Below the pieces are notes generated by a model that was not told the origin of the DNA, searched no databases, and saw nothing but the letters and a program-made list of their open reading frames with translations. Below, in pieces: positions 8,275-16,934 of a DNA stretch of 64,000 nucleotides. A program made the translations under genes and the position numbers. Source of the DNA: Lachnospiraceae bacterium (GTDB lineage: Bacteria > Bacillota > Clostridia > Lachnospirales > Lachnospiraceae); assembly GCA_021200995.1 (NCBI GenBank), contig JAJQFS010000082.1:47442-111441 (forward strand), written 5' to 3'. How positions within the stretch are numbered: position 1 is the first letter of the stretch; each line of letters opens with the position of its first letter.

Positions 8275-10164
8275 ATGAATATTCTGCTATATTATGACCA
8301 CGAAAACCAAACGATCGCCTATGCGGCGCAGGAACTGTTAGAGCACCTGGAACTGCTTTCCCTGCCGGCCACGACAGCATCGCTCTCATATACTTTGTCA
8401 GTTGATCCCGGCATGGATGATTCTATGGAGCATTATCACATCCGGTCTTCAAAGCCGGATATTACCATTACCGCCTCGAATGCCCGCGGTGTTTTGCTGG
8501 CCGTATATGCCTATCTGCGCCGTCTGGGTTTTCGTTTTCTCATGCCCGGAAAGGACGGCACCTATGTGCCGGAAGCGATGGATTCTGACACCCTGTATCA
8601 GAATTTCGAATATCAGGAAGAGTTCCGTCACAGAGGCGTCTGTATCGAGGGCGCGAATTCCCTGGAAAACATTCTGGAGTTCATCGAGTGGCTGCCAAAG
8701 CTTGGATACAACGCGTTCTTTATTCAGTTTGCGGAGCCCTACGTCTTTTTGCAAAGATGGTACAGCCATGTGAACAATCCGGAATATCATGAGGCGGAAC
8801 CGGATGATTCATTTTATGCTTCCTGTTATACCGCCATCCGGGAGGCAATCTCCCTGCGCGGCCTGAACTGCCACGCCGCCGGTCATGGCTTTACCGCGCA
8901 GGCGCTTGGCTATCCTTCCATCGGCTGGGTGACAGCCGCCAAACCTCTGGCGGACGACAAAAGTGAGCTGGCGGCCATGGTGAACGGAAAAAGAGAGCTT
9001 TCCAGAGGAATCCCATCCAATACCAACCTGTGTTATTCCAACCCGCAGGCGCTTGACTGCTTCTGCGACGCGGTTCTGAAATACATTCAGGAACATCCTG
9101 ACACGGACTATCTCCATGTCTGGCTGGCCGATGAGCTGAACCGCATCTGCGAATGTGAAGACTGTGTGAAGTCCACTCCTTCCGATCAGTACATCCACCT
9201 GATGAATCTGCTGGACGAGCGGCTCAGTGAACACAATATCGACTGCAAAATCGTCTTTCTGCTGTATCTGGAGCTTTTATATCCTCCGAAGACAGAACGT
9301 CTGAAAAATCCCGATCGTTTTGTTATGATGTTCGCCCCCATCAGCAGAACTTTTCAGGAATCCTATCCCACGCATCCAAAGATCATGCCTCCAAAGCCTT
9401 GTGTGCGCAACCGCATGACACTCCCGGTAGATATCAATGAGAATCTCTCCTTCCTGGAAGGCTGGCAGCAATGTTTTGACGGGGACAGCTTTGTCTACGA
9501 TTATCCGCTGGGCAAGGCCCATTACGGAGATTTTGGCTATATGTCCATCAGCCGCGTCCTATATGGCGACATCCAAAGGCTGCACGACCTGAACCTGAAC
9601 GGGTATATGAGCTGTCAGGAATTGCGGGCGGCTTTTCCGAATACCTTCCCCAATTATGTCATGGGACTGACTCTGGAAGATTCTTCCCGTTCTCTTTCGC
9701 AGATGACAGAGGAATATTATTCCGCCGCTTACGGGGAACAGTATCGAACCGCCCTTTATTACCTGGAGACGGTTTCCTCCCTCAGCTCCACTGATTACTT
9801 CATCGGAAAAGGCCCCAGGATTTCGCCTGAGGCATCCGCTTCCTATCAGGAGCTGCTTGACTTCCTCATCAAAGAACAGCCATTGCTTCACCGCACGTAT
9901 GAGGAAGCGCAGAAAGCCACCGGATTAAACGCCGGTCTGCAAAAACAGTTCTGGGCCATCCTGGATTATCACGTAAACTGCTGCATTCCGCTCACAAAGG
10001 CGGTCATGTACCTCTCCGCCAACGACAACGAAAACGCCGCGAAATACGATCGCGAATTCCTTCAGTGTATCCGTTCACATGAGCCGGAATTTCAGCCATA
10101 TCTGGACGTCTATCGTCTCATTGAGGTTTCCGCGAACTATACCGGTTTTAAGAAGCTGCGTTAA
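8275..10164 (+). CDS. DUF4838 family glycoside hydrolase (GH163-type), cytoplasmic
   Basis: 629 residues with no signal peptide or membrane segment. A hexosaminidase-like N-terminal domain (ITASNARGVLLAVYAYLRRLGFRFL) is followed by a TIM-barrel region containing YLHVWLADELNRICECEDC at about residues 279-297, the Cys-rich signature of DUF4838 proteins. DUF4838 includes family GH163, where characterised Bacteroides members are endo-beta-N-acetylglucosaminidases on N-glycans. The ATG at 8275 follows AGGAGG by 12 bases; an upstream GTG at 8254 is less likely. It diverges from nagBA and faces the CUT1 importer, so cleavage of an imported GlcNAc-containing oligosaccharide inside the cell is inferred. 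The exact bond cut is unknown. Confidence 0.75.
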   Translation: MNILLYYDHENQTIAYAAQELLEHLELLSLPATTASLSYTLSVDPGMDDSMEHYHIRSSKPDITITASNARGVLLAVYAYLRRLGFRFLMPGKDGTYVPEAMDSDTLYQNFEYQEEFRHRGVCIEGANSLENILEFIEWLPKLGYNAFFIQFAEPYVFLQRWYSHVNNPEYHEAEPDDSFYASCYTAIREAISLRGLNCHAAGHGFTAQALGYPSIGWVTAAKPLADDKSELAAMVNGKRELSRGIPSNTNLCYSNPQALDCFCDAVLKYIQEHPDTDYLHVWLADELNRICECEDCVKSTPSDQYIHLMNLLDERLSEHNIDCKIVFLLYLELLYPPKTERLKNPDRFVMMFAPISRTFQESYPTHPKIMPPKPCVRNRMTLPVDINENLSFLEGWQQCFDGDSFVYDYPLGKAHYGDFGYMSISRVLYGDIQRLHDLNLNGYMSCQELRAAFPNTFPNYVMGLTLEDSSRSLSQMTEEYYSAAYGEQYRTALYYLETVSSLSSTDYFIGKGPRISPEASASYQELLDFLIKEQPLLHRTYEEAQKATGLNAGLQKQFWAILDYHVNCCIPLTKAVMYLSANDNENAAKYDREFLQCIRSHEPEFQPYLDVYRLIEVSANYTGFKKLR

Positions 10165-10260
10165 GGCCATTCACCGACAGGGGACTTCCAGCAACCAATT
10201 TTATAAACCGTATCCGGTTTCCGGCTTATGGTTTTTGGCTTTTGGCAAAGCATCAGAAAA

Positions 10261-10287
10261 GGGGCTGTCGCACCAGGCGACAGCCCC
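10261..10287 (+). terminator. intrinsic terminator after DUF4838 gene
   Basis: GGGGCTGTCGC, 5-base loop, GCGACAGCCCC: an 11-bp perfect stem followed by TCTCTTTG. The 10165-10260 stretch before it shows nothing else. Confidence 0.8.
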
Positions 10288-10377
10288 TCTCTTTGATTAA
10301 CAAAACTCAGTTCTTGTCAGGTCTGAAACATTCGTAATCCGCAAATCAAATTTAAATAAGAAATCCATTCTGTCTTT

Positions 10378-12027
10378 TTAGAACACACCATCCAGATAGT
10401 CCTGCCACCACTGGACCCAGTCATAATACTGGTAAGTGTCAAGTCCCGCCACAAAGCTGTCCCAGGAAGAATCATCGATTCCGCTGACAGCGCTGTTGGC
10501 GATGAACGCAGAAACATAGGTTACCAGCTCCGTCTGGATCATGGTACGCTCAGAGGTCTTCTCCTCAGACACAAAGTGGATCGGCATAATCTCTGTCGGG
10601 AGATAATCCCAGACCGCTTCCGTCATCTGAATGCGATAATATCCTGAAGAGTCCTCATCCTCCGGGATATCCAGTGTTTCCTTTAATGTGGAACCATCCA
10701 CAAGACCATAGGTATACTTATAATTCTCTACGGTGAAGGTGTCGCTGAGGCCATCCGGAGCCTTCTGATAGTGATTGCCATCCGCGTCTACATCCCAGAA
10801 ACCGCCCTGCTCGCCATAGGCCATGACATAAGGCATGTCGCCGGTGGAAAGATAATCCCACCAGTCAAGCAGACGCTCGATGTCAGAACAGGCTGTCGTA
10901 ATCGCAAAGCCTGCCTGCTTCGGAATCAGTCTGCCCTGCGCGCCGGACTTCACAAACTCATAGCCATCCGCCGCAATACACGGAACAACCGCGTGCTTGC
11001 TGATGGTTTCTTCATCATCAAACCAGGCGTAGGGAGAGTAAGCCATGAACGCGCCTACCGCGCCGCTCTGGATCTTGGTCGTGTATTCAGCAGAAGTGCT
11101 CGTAAAGGATTCCTTGTCCAGAAGGCCTTCGGAAACCAGCTTATTGGTATACTCCAGGAAATCATGGAAGCCCTGTGTATCCAGCGTGGGAGATACCACT
11201 CCGTCCTTCTGCTGATAGTAATAGTAAACGTCTCCATTGTTATTGCCGGCAATGCCAAAAGCGTTTGCCAGATTGATCACATGACCACACCAGAAGCTGT
11301 CGCACATTGCGAGCGGAATCGTGTTGCTGCCGCCCATTTCATTGTCACGGAACGCGCAAAGCACATCATAGAGCTCATCGGTGGTGGTCGGAATGTCCAT
11401 GCCAAGCTCATCCAGCCACTCCGTATTGATCATCATGATACCCATCGCATCATTGCTGATATTTGTTACGCAGCCGGTCGGCAGGCAGCGGATGGATCCA
11501 TCCTCCCATGTCTGGTTGTTCATATCATAGCCGAGTTCCTCATAGCTGGCCAGCATATTGGGAACATACTCGTCTGTCATATAAGGGCTGATATCCACAA
11601 AGGAATCATAGGCGCTGGCGATATTGTCCTGACCCAGCAGATACAGGAACGCATCCGGCAGATCTGCGGTCAGAAGCGCGGTAATCTTATCGCTGTTGCC
11701 CTCATCCACATAGGTCCAGTTAATATGTACATTGGTAGCCGGTTCCGCAGCAGCAAACGCGGGCATTTCGTTGAAATCATCGCAAATGCTGTTTGCGCTC
11801 TTGATCACCGCAATATTAAACTCAATGTACTCTTTTTCTTCTACAACCTCAGCCTCTTCCGAAGAACTGGAAGTTTCCTCCGTGGTTGTCTCTGTGGTTG
11901 TCTCCGTGCTCTCACTGCTGGAGCTGGTGCTGGAACTGCTGGAGCAGCCGGTAAGTGCCATCAGGCCAACGGCTCCGAGTCCCGCACCCGAGAATCTCAA
12001 AAAGTCCTTTCTTGTGAAAGTTTTCAT
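10378..12027 (-). CDS. CUT1 extracellular solute-binding lipoprotein
   Basis: 549 residues. The signal region has a twin-arginine-like TRKDFLRF and the lipobox MALTGC with Cys28; a Ser/Thr/Glu-rich linker follows, then a family 1-type solute-binding fold of the LplA class with many Trp/Tyr residues near the C-terminus (YYDWVQWWQDYL). It should bind an oligosaccharide outside the membrane and deliver it to the two permeases upstream. AGGAGG precedes the ATG. It is last in the order permease, permease, binding protein. No ATPase gene is present; CUT1 systems in Firmicutes commonly share MsmK. The RK variant makes Tat export uncertain. Confidence 0.88.
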   Translation of the reverse strand: MKTFTRKDFLRFSGAGLGAVGLMALTGCSSSSSTSSSSESTETTTETTTEETSSSSEEAEVVEEKEYIEFNIAVIKSANSICDDFNEMPAFAAAEPATNVHINWTYVDEGNSDKITALLTADLPDAFLYLLGQDNIASAYDSFVDISPYMTDEYVPNMLASYEELGYDMNNQTWEDGSIRCLPTGCVTNISNDAMGIMMINTEWLDELGMDIPTTTDELYDVLCAFRDNEMGGSNTIPLAMCDSFWCGHVINLANAFGIAGNNNGDVYYYYQQKDGVVSPTLDTQGFHDFLEYTNKLVSEGLLDKESFTSTSAEYTTKIQSGAVGAFMAYSPYAWFDDEETISKHAVVPCIAADGYEFVKSGAQGRLIPKQAGFAITTACSDIERLLDWWDYLSTGDMPYVMAYGEQGGFWDVDADGNHYQKAPDGLSDTFTVENYKYTYGLVDGSTLKETLDIPEDEDSSGYYRIQMTEAVWDYLPTEIMPIHFVSEEKTSERTMIQTELVTYVSAFIANSAVSGIDDSSWDSFVAGLDTYQYYDWVQWWQDYLDGVF

Positions 12028-12119
12028 TTTTTCCTCCTTTTTCAGAATTACGTTCTTATTCCTGGTTTCAATGTTTCTCCTGACAAGTATCCTCCTTTGG
12101 TTAATTTCGCATCTTGCAT

Positions 12120-13025
12120 TTATCCTTTCACAGCACCGATCATAACGCCCTTGACAAAGTATTTCTGTGCGAAGGGATACGCGCAGATAATCGGCACTGT
12201 AGACACGACAATAGCAGCATATTTGATCAGCTGAGCGGCCTGCTGCAGCTGAATGGCAGCCGTCGGATCTGTCTCCGACGTGGAATCTATGGCGGACGAC
12301 GCCACCAGCAGAATATTACGCAGTACCAGCTGCAGCGGATATTTATTGGTATCCGTCAGATACAGCATGGCGCTGAAATAGGAATTCCAGTAAGCAACTA
12401 CAATGTAAAGCGCAATGACCGCAATCACCGCTTTGGAGAGCGGTACCACAATGGAGACGAAAAACCTTCCGTTTCCGCAGCCGTCAATCTCCGCGGCGTC
12501 CTGCAGATCTCTCGGGATATTGGACTCCATAAACGAGCACGTCACAATAATATTGTAACAGCTAAGGCAGCTGCAGATGATCATATAGAACCGGCTGTTG
12601 ACCAGCCCCAGGCTCTTAACGACCAGGTATGTAGGAATCATGCCGCCGCTGAAATACATGGTAAAAATCAACAGCAGGGAAATGACGCGTCTGCCGGGCA
12701 GATCACTTCTTGACAGAGCGTATCCCGCCATAATGGTAGCGATCAGGCCAATGACGGTTCCTGCGCCAGCATACAGAATCGTGTTGGCATATCCGATCCA
12801 GATACTTGAATTTGCAAAGACTCTTTTATAGCCCAGAAGCGTAAAACCCTTCGGCCATAAAAGGAGTTCGCCGCTGTTGACATACATAGGATCAGAGAAG
12901 GAAGCCACCACCACATAATAAATCGGATACAGCACGATCACTACGAGGAAGACCAGCAATACTCTGGTGATTACGGTATAAATGACATCACTCAGACAGT
13001 GATTATGGATTCTAATATTACTCAT
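12120..13025 (-). CDS. CUT1 sugar ABC transporter permease (LplC/MalG type)
   Basis: 301 residues with six predicted membrane segments and the EAA loop as DLQDAAEIDGCGNGRFF, which docks the ATPase. The ATG at 13025 (MSNIRIHN) follows GGAGGAGGG; upstream codons are discarded because they cover this ribosome site. It ends INCAYPF-like with EKYFVKGVMIGAVKG-type family C-terminus (QKYFVKGVMIGAVKG). Co-transcribed 17 bp behind the LplB-type permease. The product is half of the membrane channel for the sugar bound by the 10378 lipoprotein. Confidence 0.9.
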   Translation of the reverse strand: MSNIRIHNHCLSDVIYTVITRVLLVFLVVIVLYPIYYVVVASFSDPMYVNSGELLLWPKGFTLLGYKRVFANSSIWIGYANTILYAGAGTVIGLIATIMAGYALSRSDLPGRRVISLLLIFTMYFSGGMIPTYLVVKSLGLVNSRFYMIICSCLSCYNIIVTCSFMESNIPRDLQDAAEIDGCGNGRFFVSIVVPLSKAVIAVIALYIVVAYWNSYFSAMLYLTDTNKYPLQLVLRNILLVASSAIDSTSETDPTAAIQLQQAAQLIKYAAIVVSTVPIICAYPFAQKYFVKGVMIGAVKG

Positions 13026-13042
13026 ATGAATGCCCTCCTCCC

Positions 13043-14017
13043 TTACCACAGACTGATGTCGCTGACCTTACTGGAAATCTTATTCACAGCCATCAGCAGT
13101 ATGAAATTGATCACGTTGTTAAACAATCCGATCGCGGAGGCATAGCTGTACATCTGCTGTTCCAGTCCGATTTTATACACATAGGTGGAAATCACCTCAG
13201 ACACATCTACATTCAGGCTGTTCTGCATCAGATATACCTTCTCATAGCCCACGCCCATAATACTGCCGCAGCGCATGATCAGCAGAATGATGATAGTCGG
13301 CAGAATGGCCGGCAAATCGATATGCAGGACACGCTGTATTTTATTGGCTCCATCCACTCTGGCCGCCTCATGCAGTTCCTGATCCACCCCGGTTAAAGCC
13401 GCCAGATAAATAATAGAATTCCAGCCCATGTTCTGCCAGACGCCGGACCAGACATACATATGCCGGAAATACTTCGACTCACCCATAAAAAAGATATCGC
13501 CGCTGAAGCCGAGCGCCTCCAGCATATTGTTAACCCAGCCTGAATTCGTGGAGAAAAAAGCCGACATCATGCCCACCAGTACGACTGTAGAAATGAAATA
13601 AGGCATATACGTAACCGTCTGCGCGAACTTTTTGGCCTTCATATTTTTGATGTCGTTCAGAATAATCGCCAGTACGATCGGCAAAGGAAAACCGACAATC
13701 AGCTGATAGATGCTAAGAACCAGAGTGTTTCTCAAAATCTGCCAGAATCTCGGCGTTTCAAAGAACTGCTTGAACCACTTCAGTCCTACCCAGGTACTTC
13801 CCCAGATACCAGTCGCCGGCCTGTAATTGCGAAACGCGATCTGCAGCCCATATATGGGAGCATAGTGAAAAATGGCGAAGTATACAATTGTGGGTAGCAG
13901 GAACAGATAGAGAACCCAGTTCTTTTTCATCAGTTTCAGAGTCTTCTGTCTCTTTCTCATCCGTGCTTCTTTTCTGGCGCTGGGGGTTTTTGCATTGCTT
14001 TTTGTTACCGCATCCAT
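13043..14017 (-). CDS. CUT1 sugar ABC transporter permease (LplB/MalF type)
   Basis: 324 residues, six membrane segments after a basic N-terminal tail, and the EAA loop LHEAARVDGANKIQRVLHI. WVLYLFLLPTIVYFAIFHYAPIYGLQIAF is the typical LplB start of segment one, seen here in shorter form as LFLLPTIVYFAIFHYAPIYG. The start codon at 14017 (MDAVTKSN) is chosen since AGGAGG lies seven bases upstream of it and would be one base from the alternative ATG at 14023. It is first in the importer operon, directly behind the operator-bearing promoter at 14104-14155. Confidence 0.9.
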   Translation of the reverse strand: MDAVTKSNAKTPSARKEARMRKRQKTLKLMKKNWVLYLFLLPTIVYFAIFHYAPIYGLQIAFRNYRPATGIWGSTWVGLKWFKQFFETPRFWQILRNTLVLSIYQLIVGFPLPIVLAIILNDIKNMKAKKFAQTVTYMPYFISTVVLVGMMSAFFSTNSGWVNNMLEALGFSGDIFFMGESKYFRHMYVWSGVWQNMGWNSIIYLAALTGVDQELHEAARVDGANKIQRVLHIDLPAILPTIIILLIMRCGSIMGVGYEKVYLMQNSLNVDVSEVISTYVYKIGLEQQMYSYASAIGLFNNVINFILLMAVNKISSKVSDISLW

Positions 14018-14103
14018 CCGCATTCCTCCTGAATCTTTTGAACCATAAACACCTACAGCTACTCGAATCCTCACAAAACTGCCCCTCGTCTCAGTTTCGA
14101 TGT

Positions 14104-14155
14104 CAATTAATTAAATAATTTAATTAAATATAGCACCTCAACAATCCGCTGTCAA
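14104..14155 (-). promoter_or_regulatory. importer promoter with perfect 21-bp palindromic operator
   Basis: On the minus strand: TTGACA (14150-14155), 17-bp spacer, TATATT (14127-14132). Overlapping and following the -10 is a perfect 10-1-10 palindrome, TTAATTAAAT, A, and its reverse complement. It matches the nagB element at 8037 over more than 20 bases. The remaining part of this 372-base gap holds the terminator at 14225-14264 and no gene. Confidence 0.78.
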
Positions 14156-14224
14156 GCAAAGGTCATGTGATGTGGTGAAATTCTATATTTTTGACAAACT
14201 TCCTCAACTTATTTTGGTTATTTT

Positions 14225-14264
14225 TTCTTTTCAAAAAGAAGCAGGGCGGCCTTCCGGAACCGCC
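14225..14264 (-). terminator. probable terminator of the 14390 gene, read leftward
   Basis: Minus-strand GGCGG / CCGCC stem (14245-14264) with a TTCCGGAA-containing loop, followed by TTCTTTTT. Confidence 0.5.
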
Positions 14265-14389
14265 ACGCTTCAATATTCTGGTATCGTTTTCCCACTGATT
14301 GTCATTCTATCTGCTCTGGTACTGTTCTGTTGGTTTTATACTGTCCTGTTTACCCGCTGGTTTAAGCTTCATCACTGATGTGTGCCGCA

Positions 14390-16903
14390 TCACTGATTTT
14401 CGCTGATGTAAATGCTCATCCTGGACTGAATGATCTCACAGACCTCATCCACAGTCTTCTGTCCGTTAAAGTAGGCGTCCGCCTCCTCAAAAATAATGTT
14501 TGTCACTTCCTCAGAAGCGCTGGAAGCCTTCGTGTCCACACTGTAGATGTAATCCAGCCACTCCTGCGCCTCCTCCTCGGTGGCCGGATCAATCACAAAT
14601 TCCGTGTCGCCGATCCAGGCGGTATTATCATAGTATACACGCTCGCCCTCATCGTCCAGATAATAATTACGCTCCGTCATCCGCTCCACAAGGGCTTCGA
14701 CTGCCGCCTTTAAAACCGGAATGCCGTAGTAATATTCTCCCTCCTCAGGCATCTGTGCCTCCTCTGTGATAAAGCTTCTGACAAACTCCCAGGCTCCCTC
14801 GACATTGTCGGAGGCTGAGCAGATGGCAAAGGCAGAATCCGTGTAAATCACGCCGTTGATCCCGCTGTTGTTGGGGAAGCCGACTGGCGTCGCGTCTTCC
14901 ATGAAGGTCGAATAGTAGTTGGATTTCAGGTACTGCAGGCTGTACAGGGTCATGGAATACAGAAGGTTCTGATCTGTGATATAACGCTCGTCATAACTGG
15001 CCCAATAATCATCGGTATACAGCTCATCGTAGTTGATTTCATCCGGGAACTGTGCAATAAAGGCAAGCAGGCTCTTGAATTCGTCGCTTGTGAAATCGCA
15101 GGTTCCTGCCTCCTCATCCACAAATTCTCCGTAGCAATATGACATCGCATAGGTCAGGACCGTACTCCTGTCAAAATAGTCCTCAAACACAGTCGCGTCC
15201 GGATACTCCGCCAGGATTTCATTCAGGCGATCCCATGTCAGGCTCTCCTCCCCGAAAATACTGGTCTTGCCCATGAAGGTATTGATGCGGAAGGAAGTCA
15301 CAAGCTGGCAGAGCCTGCCGTCATACTCATAGGCACGGAAGATATTCTCACAGTAATCCTCCACATTCAGCTCCTCATCCGCCTCGATCAGCTCGTAGAA
15401 ATCCATCAGAATCCCCATCGCCGCATAGGAATCCATGTCAAAATAACCGGCGTCATAGATGATATCCGGAATATTGCCCGCCACGATTTCATTATTGAAC
15501 TTCGTCACACCGGCCAGATAATCCTCGTCCGTCGCGTAGCTGGAATAATAAATCACATTGATCTTATAGGTCTCGTTTGTTTTATTAAATTCAATAATCT
15601 TGCGCAGAACATCTGAATCCGTGTAGTACATGGCCAGGGTCAGTATCGTACGGTCCGCTACATCCTCCGGCGGCACATGCGTCAGCAGGGAAAAATGCTG
15701 CTCGTATTCCGTGATATCGTAATAAGAAGCAAGCACAGTATCCTCGGTCAGGAAAATCAGGTTATACAGGCTGGTGGTGGGCAGATCGCTGTCAATATAA
15801 TTTAAAATCTGCGTCACATCCTCATCGCCAAAATTGTAACCGTAAACCGCGGCGGAATCGGTCACCACCAGGTCATACCCGCTGTTGCCGCCGTCATAAA
15901 TGCTGTAATTCTGCAGGGTGTCCAGCACTTCTACTTCCTCGCCGACCTCTCCTGTAGTCAGATCCACCGTCACATAGGAGGATGTGGTGTAATCACTGTC
16001 CCAGGCCTGGAATACCGGATTTCCCTCATAATAGAAGGCCGCCTGGTACAGGTCGAGGGAATCATCCACATCCACCATGGAAAGGAGATTGCCCTCCATG
16101 TCCAGCGTCACGATCATCGACCAGTTCCAGAGAATCAACTGATCCTCATGGGTGAAATCCATGGAGTAAAAATATACATACTCGTATTCCTCACCCCAGT
16201 CCGCGGTGCTGATGTGGAACTGCTCGGTGCCGTCCGCCGTCACGCCGACCAGGAAGCTGGTATCCTCGTAATAGGTCCAGTCATCATTGTAAATTGTGGT
16301 CTCTTCCAAATAATAGAGGACGCCGTCCGGAGAAATCCAGTAGTTGTAGATATAGGTATCCTCGTACAGGTCTTCTGTCTCTTGAAGCGGAGAGGAGCCG
16401 GTTTCGGCAGTCTCTTCTTCCGTTTCTGTTTCCACGTCCTCCTGGTTGGATGCCTCGCCTGTATCCGCTGCGGTCTCTTCTTCATCCACGACTTCGGCAG
16501 TTGTGATTGTATCACTCGCGATTTCCTCTTCTGAAAGTGCTTCTATGCCTGAATCATCGTCATCTGTCTCCCAGTCATACCGGTAAATTTCAAGATCTGT
16601 CAGCAGGTTTCCTTCCAGATCCCAGGTAGAGAAACGATAGCTGTAACCGCTGGAATCGTCCAGTTCCGCCACCAGATAGAATGTGTCATCATAGCACTCG
16701 ATTGCGTTAACGTAGCCGTCATCCCCAAGGTATGCATTCATCTCACCGAATTCGCTCTCACTGAATACATAGTCCCTGGAAACAGTCGATGTGCTCTCAC
16801 TTGAACTGCCGTTACTGGAGTTTCCGCCTCCACAGCCGACAGCCGTCAACATCATTGCCGCGCACAGGCCGGCGGCAAGCCATCTTGTGATATTCTTTTT
16901 CAT
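14390..16903 (-). CDS. giant solute-binding lipoprotein with N-terminal propeller-like domain
   Basis: 837 residues. Signal peptide with lipobox TAVGC (Cys24), then about 400 acidic residues with repeated WDLEGNLL, VTADGTEQF and LDMEGNLLSMV strand-turn units, read as a beta-propeller-like sensor, then a family 1-type solute-binding domain (ILTLAMYYTDSDVLRKIIEFNK onward). The ATG at 16903 follows AGGAGGGG. It is distal to the HlyD-like and MacB-like genes. Sequence style closely parallels the 21682 lipoprotein, so they are paralogs. A ligand cannot be named. Propeller assignment is by eye only. Confidence 0.75.
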   Translation of the reverse strand: MKKNITRWLAAGLCAAMMLTAVGCGGGNSSNGSSSESTSTVSRDYVFSESEFGEMNAYLGDDGYVNAIECYDDTFYLVAELDDSSGYSYRFSTWDLEGNLLTDLEIYRYDWETDDDDSGIEALSEEEIASDTITTAEVVDEEETAADTGEASNQEDVETETEEETAETGSSPLQETEDLYEDTYIYNYWISPDGVLYYLEETTIYNDDWTYYEDTSFLVGVTADGTEQFHISTADWGEEYEYVYFYSMDFTHEDQLILWNWSMIVTLDMEGNLLSMVDVDDSLDLYQAAFYYEGNPVFQAWDSDYTTSSYVTVDLTTGEVGEEVEVLDTLQNYSIYDGGNSGYDLVVTDSAAVYGYNFGDEDVTQILNYIDSDLPTTSLYNLIFLTEDTVLASYYDITEYEQHFSLLTHVPPEDVADRTILTLAMYYTDSDVLRKIIEFNKTNETYKINVIYYSSYATDEDYLAGVTKFNNEIVAGNIPDIIYDAGYFDMDSYAAMGILMDFYELIEADEELNVEDYCENIFRAYEYDGRLCQLVTSFRINTFMGKTSIFGEESLTWDRLNEILAEYPDATVFEDYFDRSTVLTYAMSYCYGEFVDEEAGTCDFTSDEFKSLLAFIAQFPDEINYDELYTDDYWASYDERYITDQNLLYSMTLYSLQYLKSNYYSTFMEDATPVGFPNNSGINGVIYTDSAFAICSASDNVEGAWEFVRSFITEEAQMPEEGEYYYGIPVLKAAVEALVERMTERNYYLDDEGERVYYDNTAWIGDTEFVIDPATEEEAQEWLDYIYSVDTKASSASEEVTNIIFEEADAYFNGQKTVDEVCEIIQSRMSIYISENQ

Positions 16904-16934
16904 GATTCCCCTCCTCTGCTTCTGATTTCTGTTC

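Noticed and set aside
10771-12234. 487-codon plus-strand open frame
   Set aside because: It is antisense to the solute-binding lipoprotein, whose frame has a ribosome site, lipobox and family fold; the antisense frame has no motif or ribosome site.
14172-14378. 68-codon plus-strand frame with hydrophobic end
   Set aside because: It covers the terminator and promoter region of the minus-strand genes and has no ribosome site.
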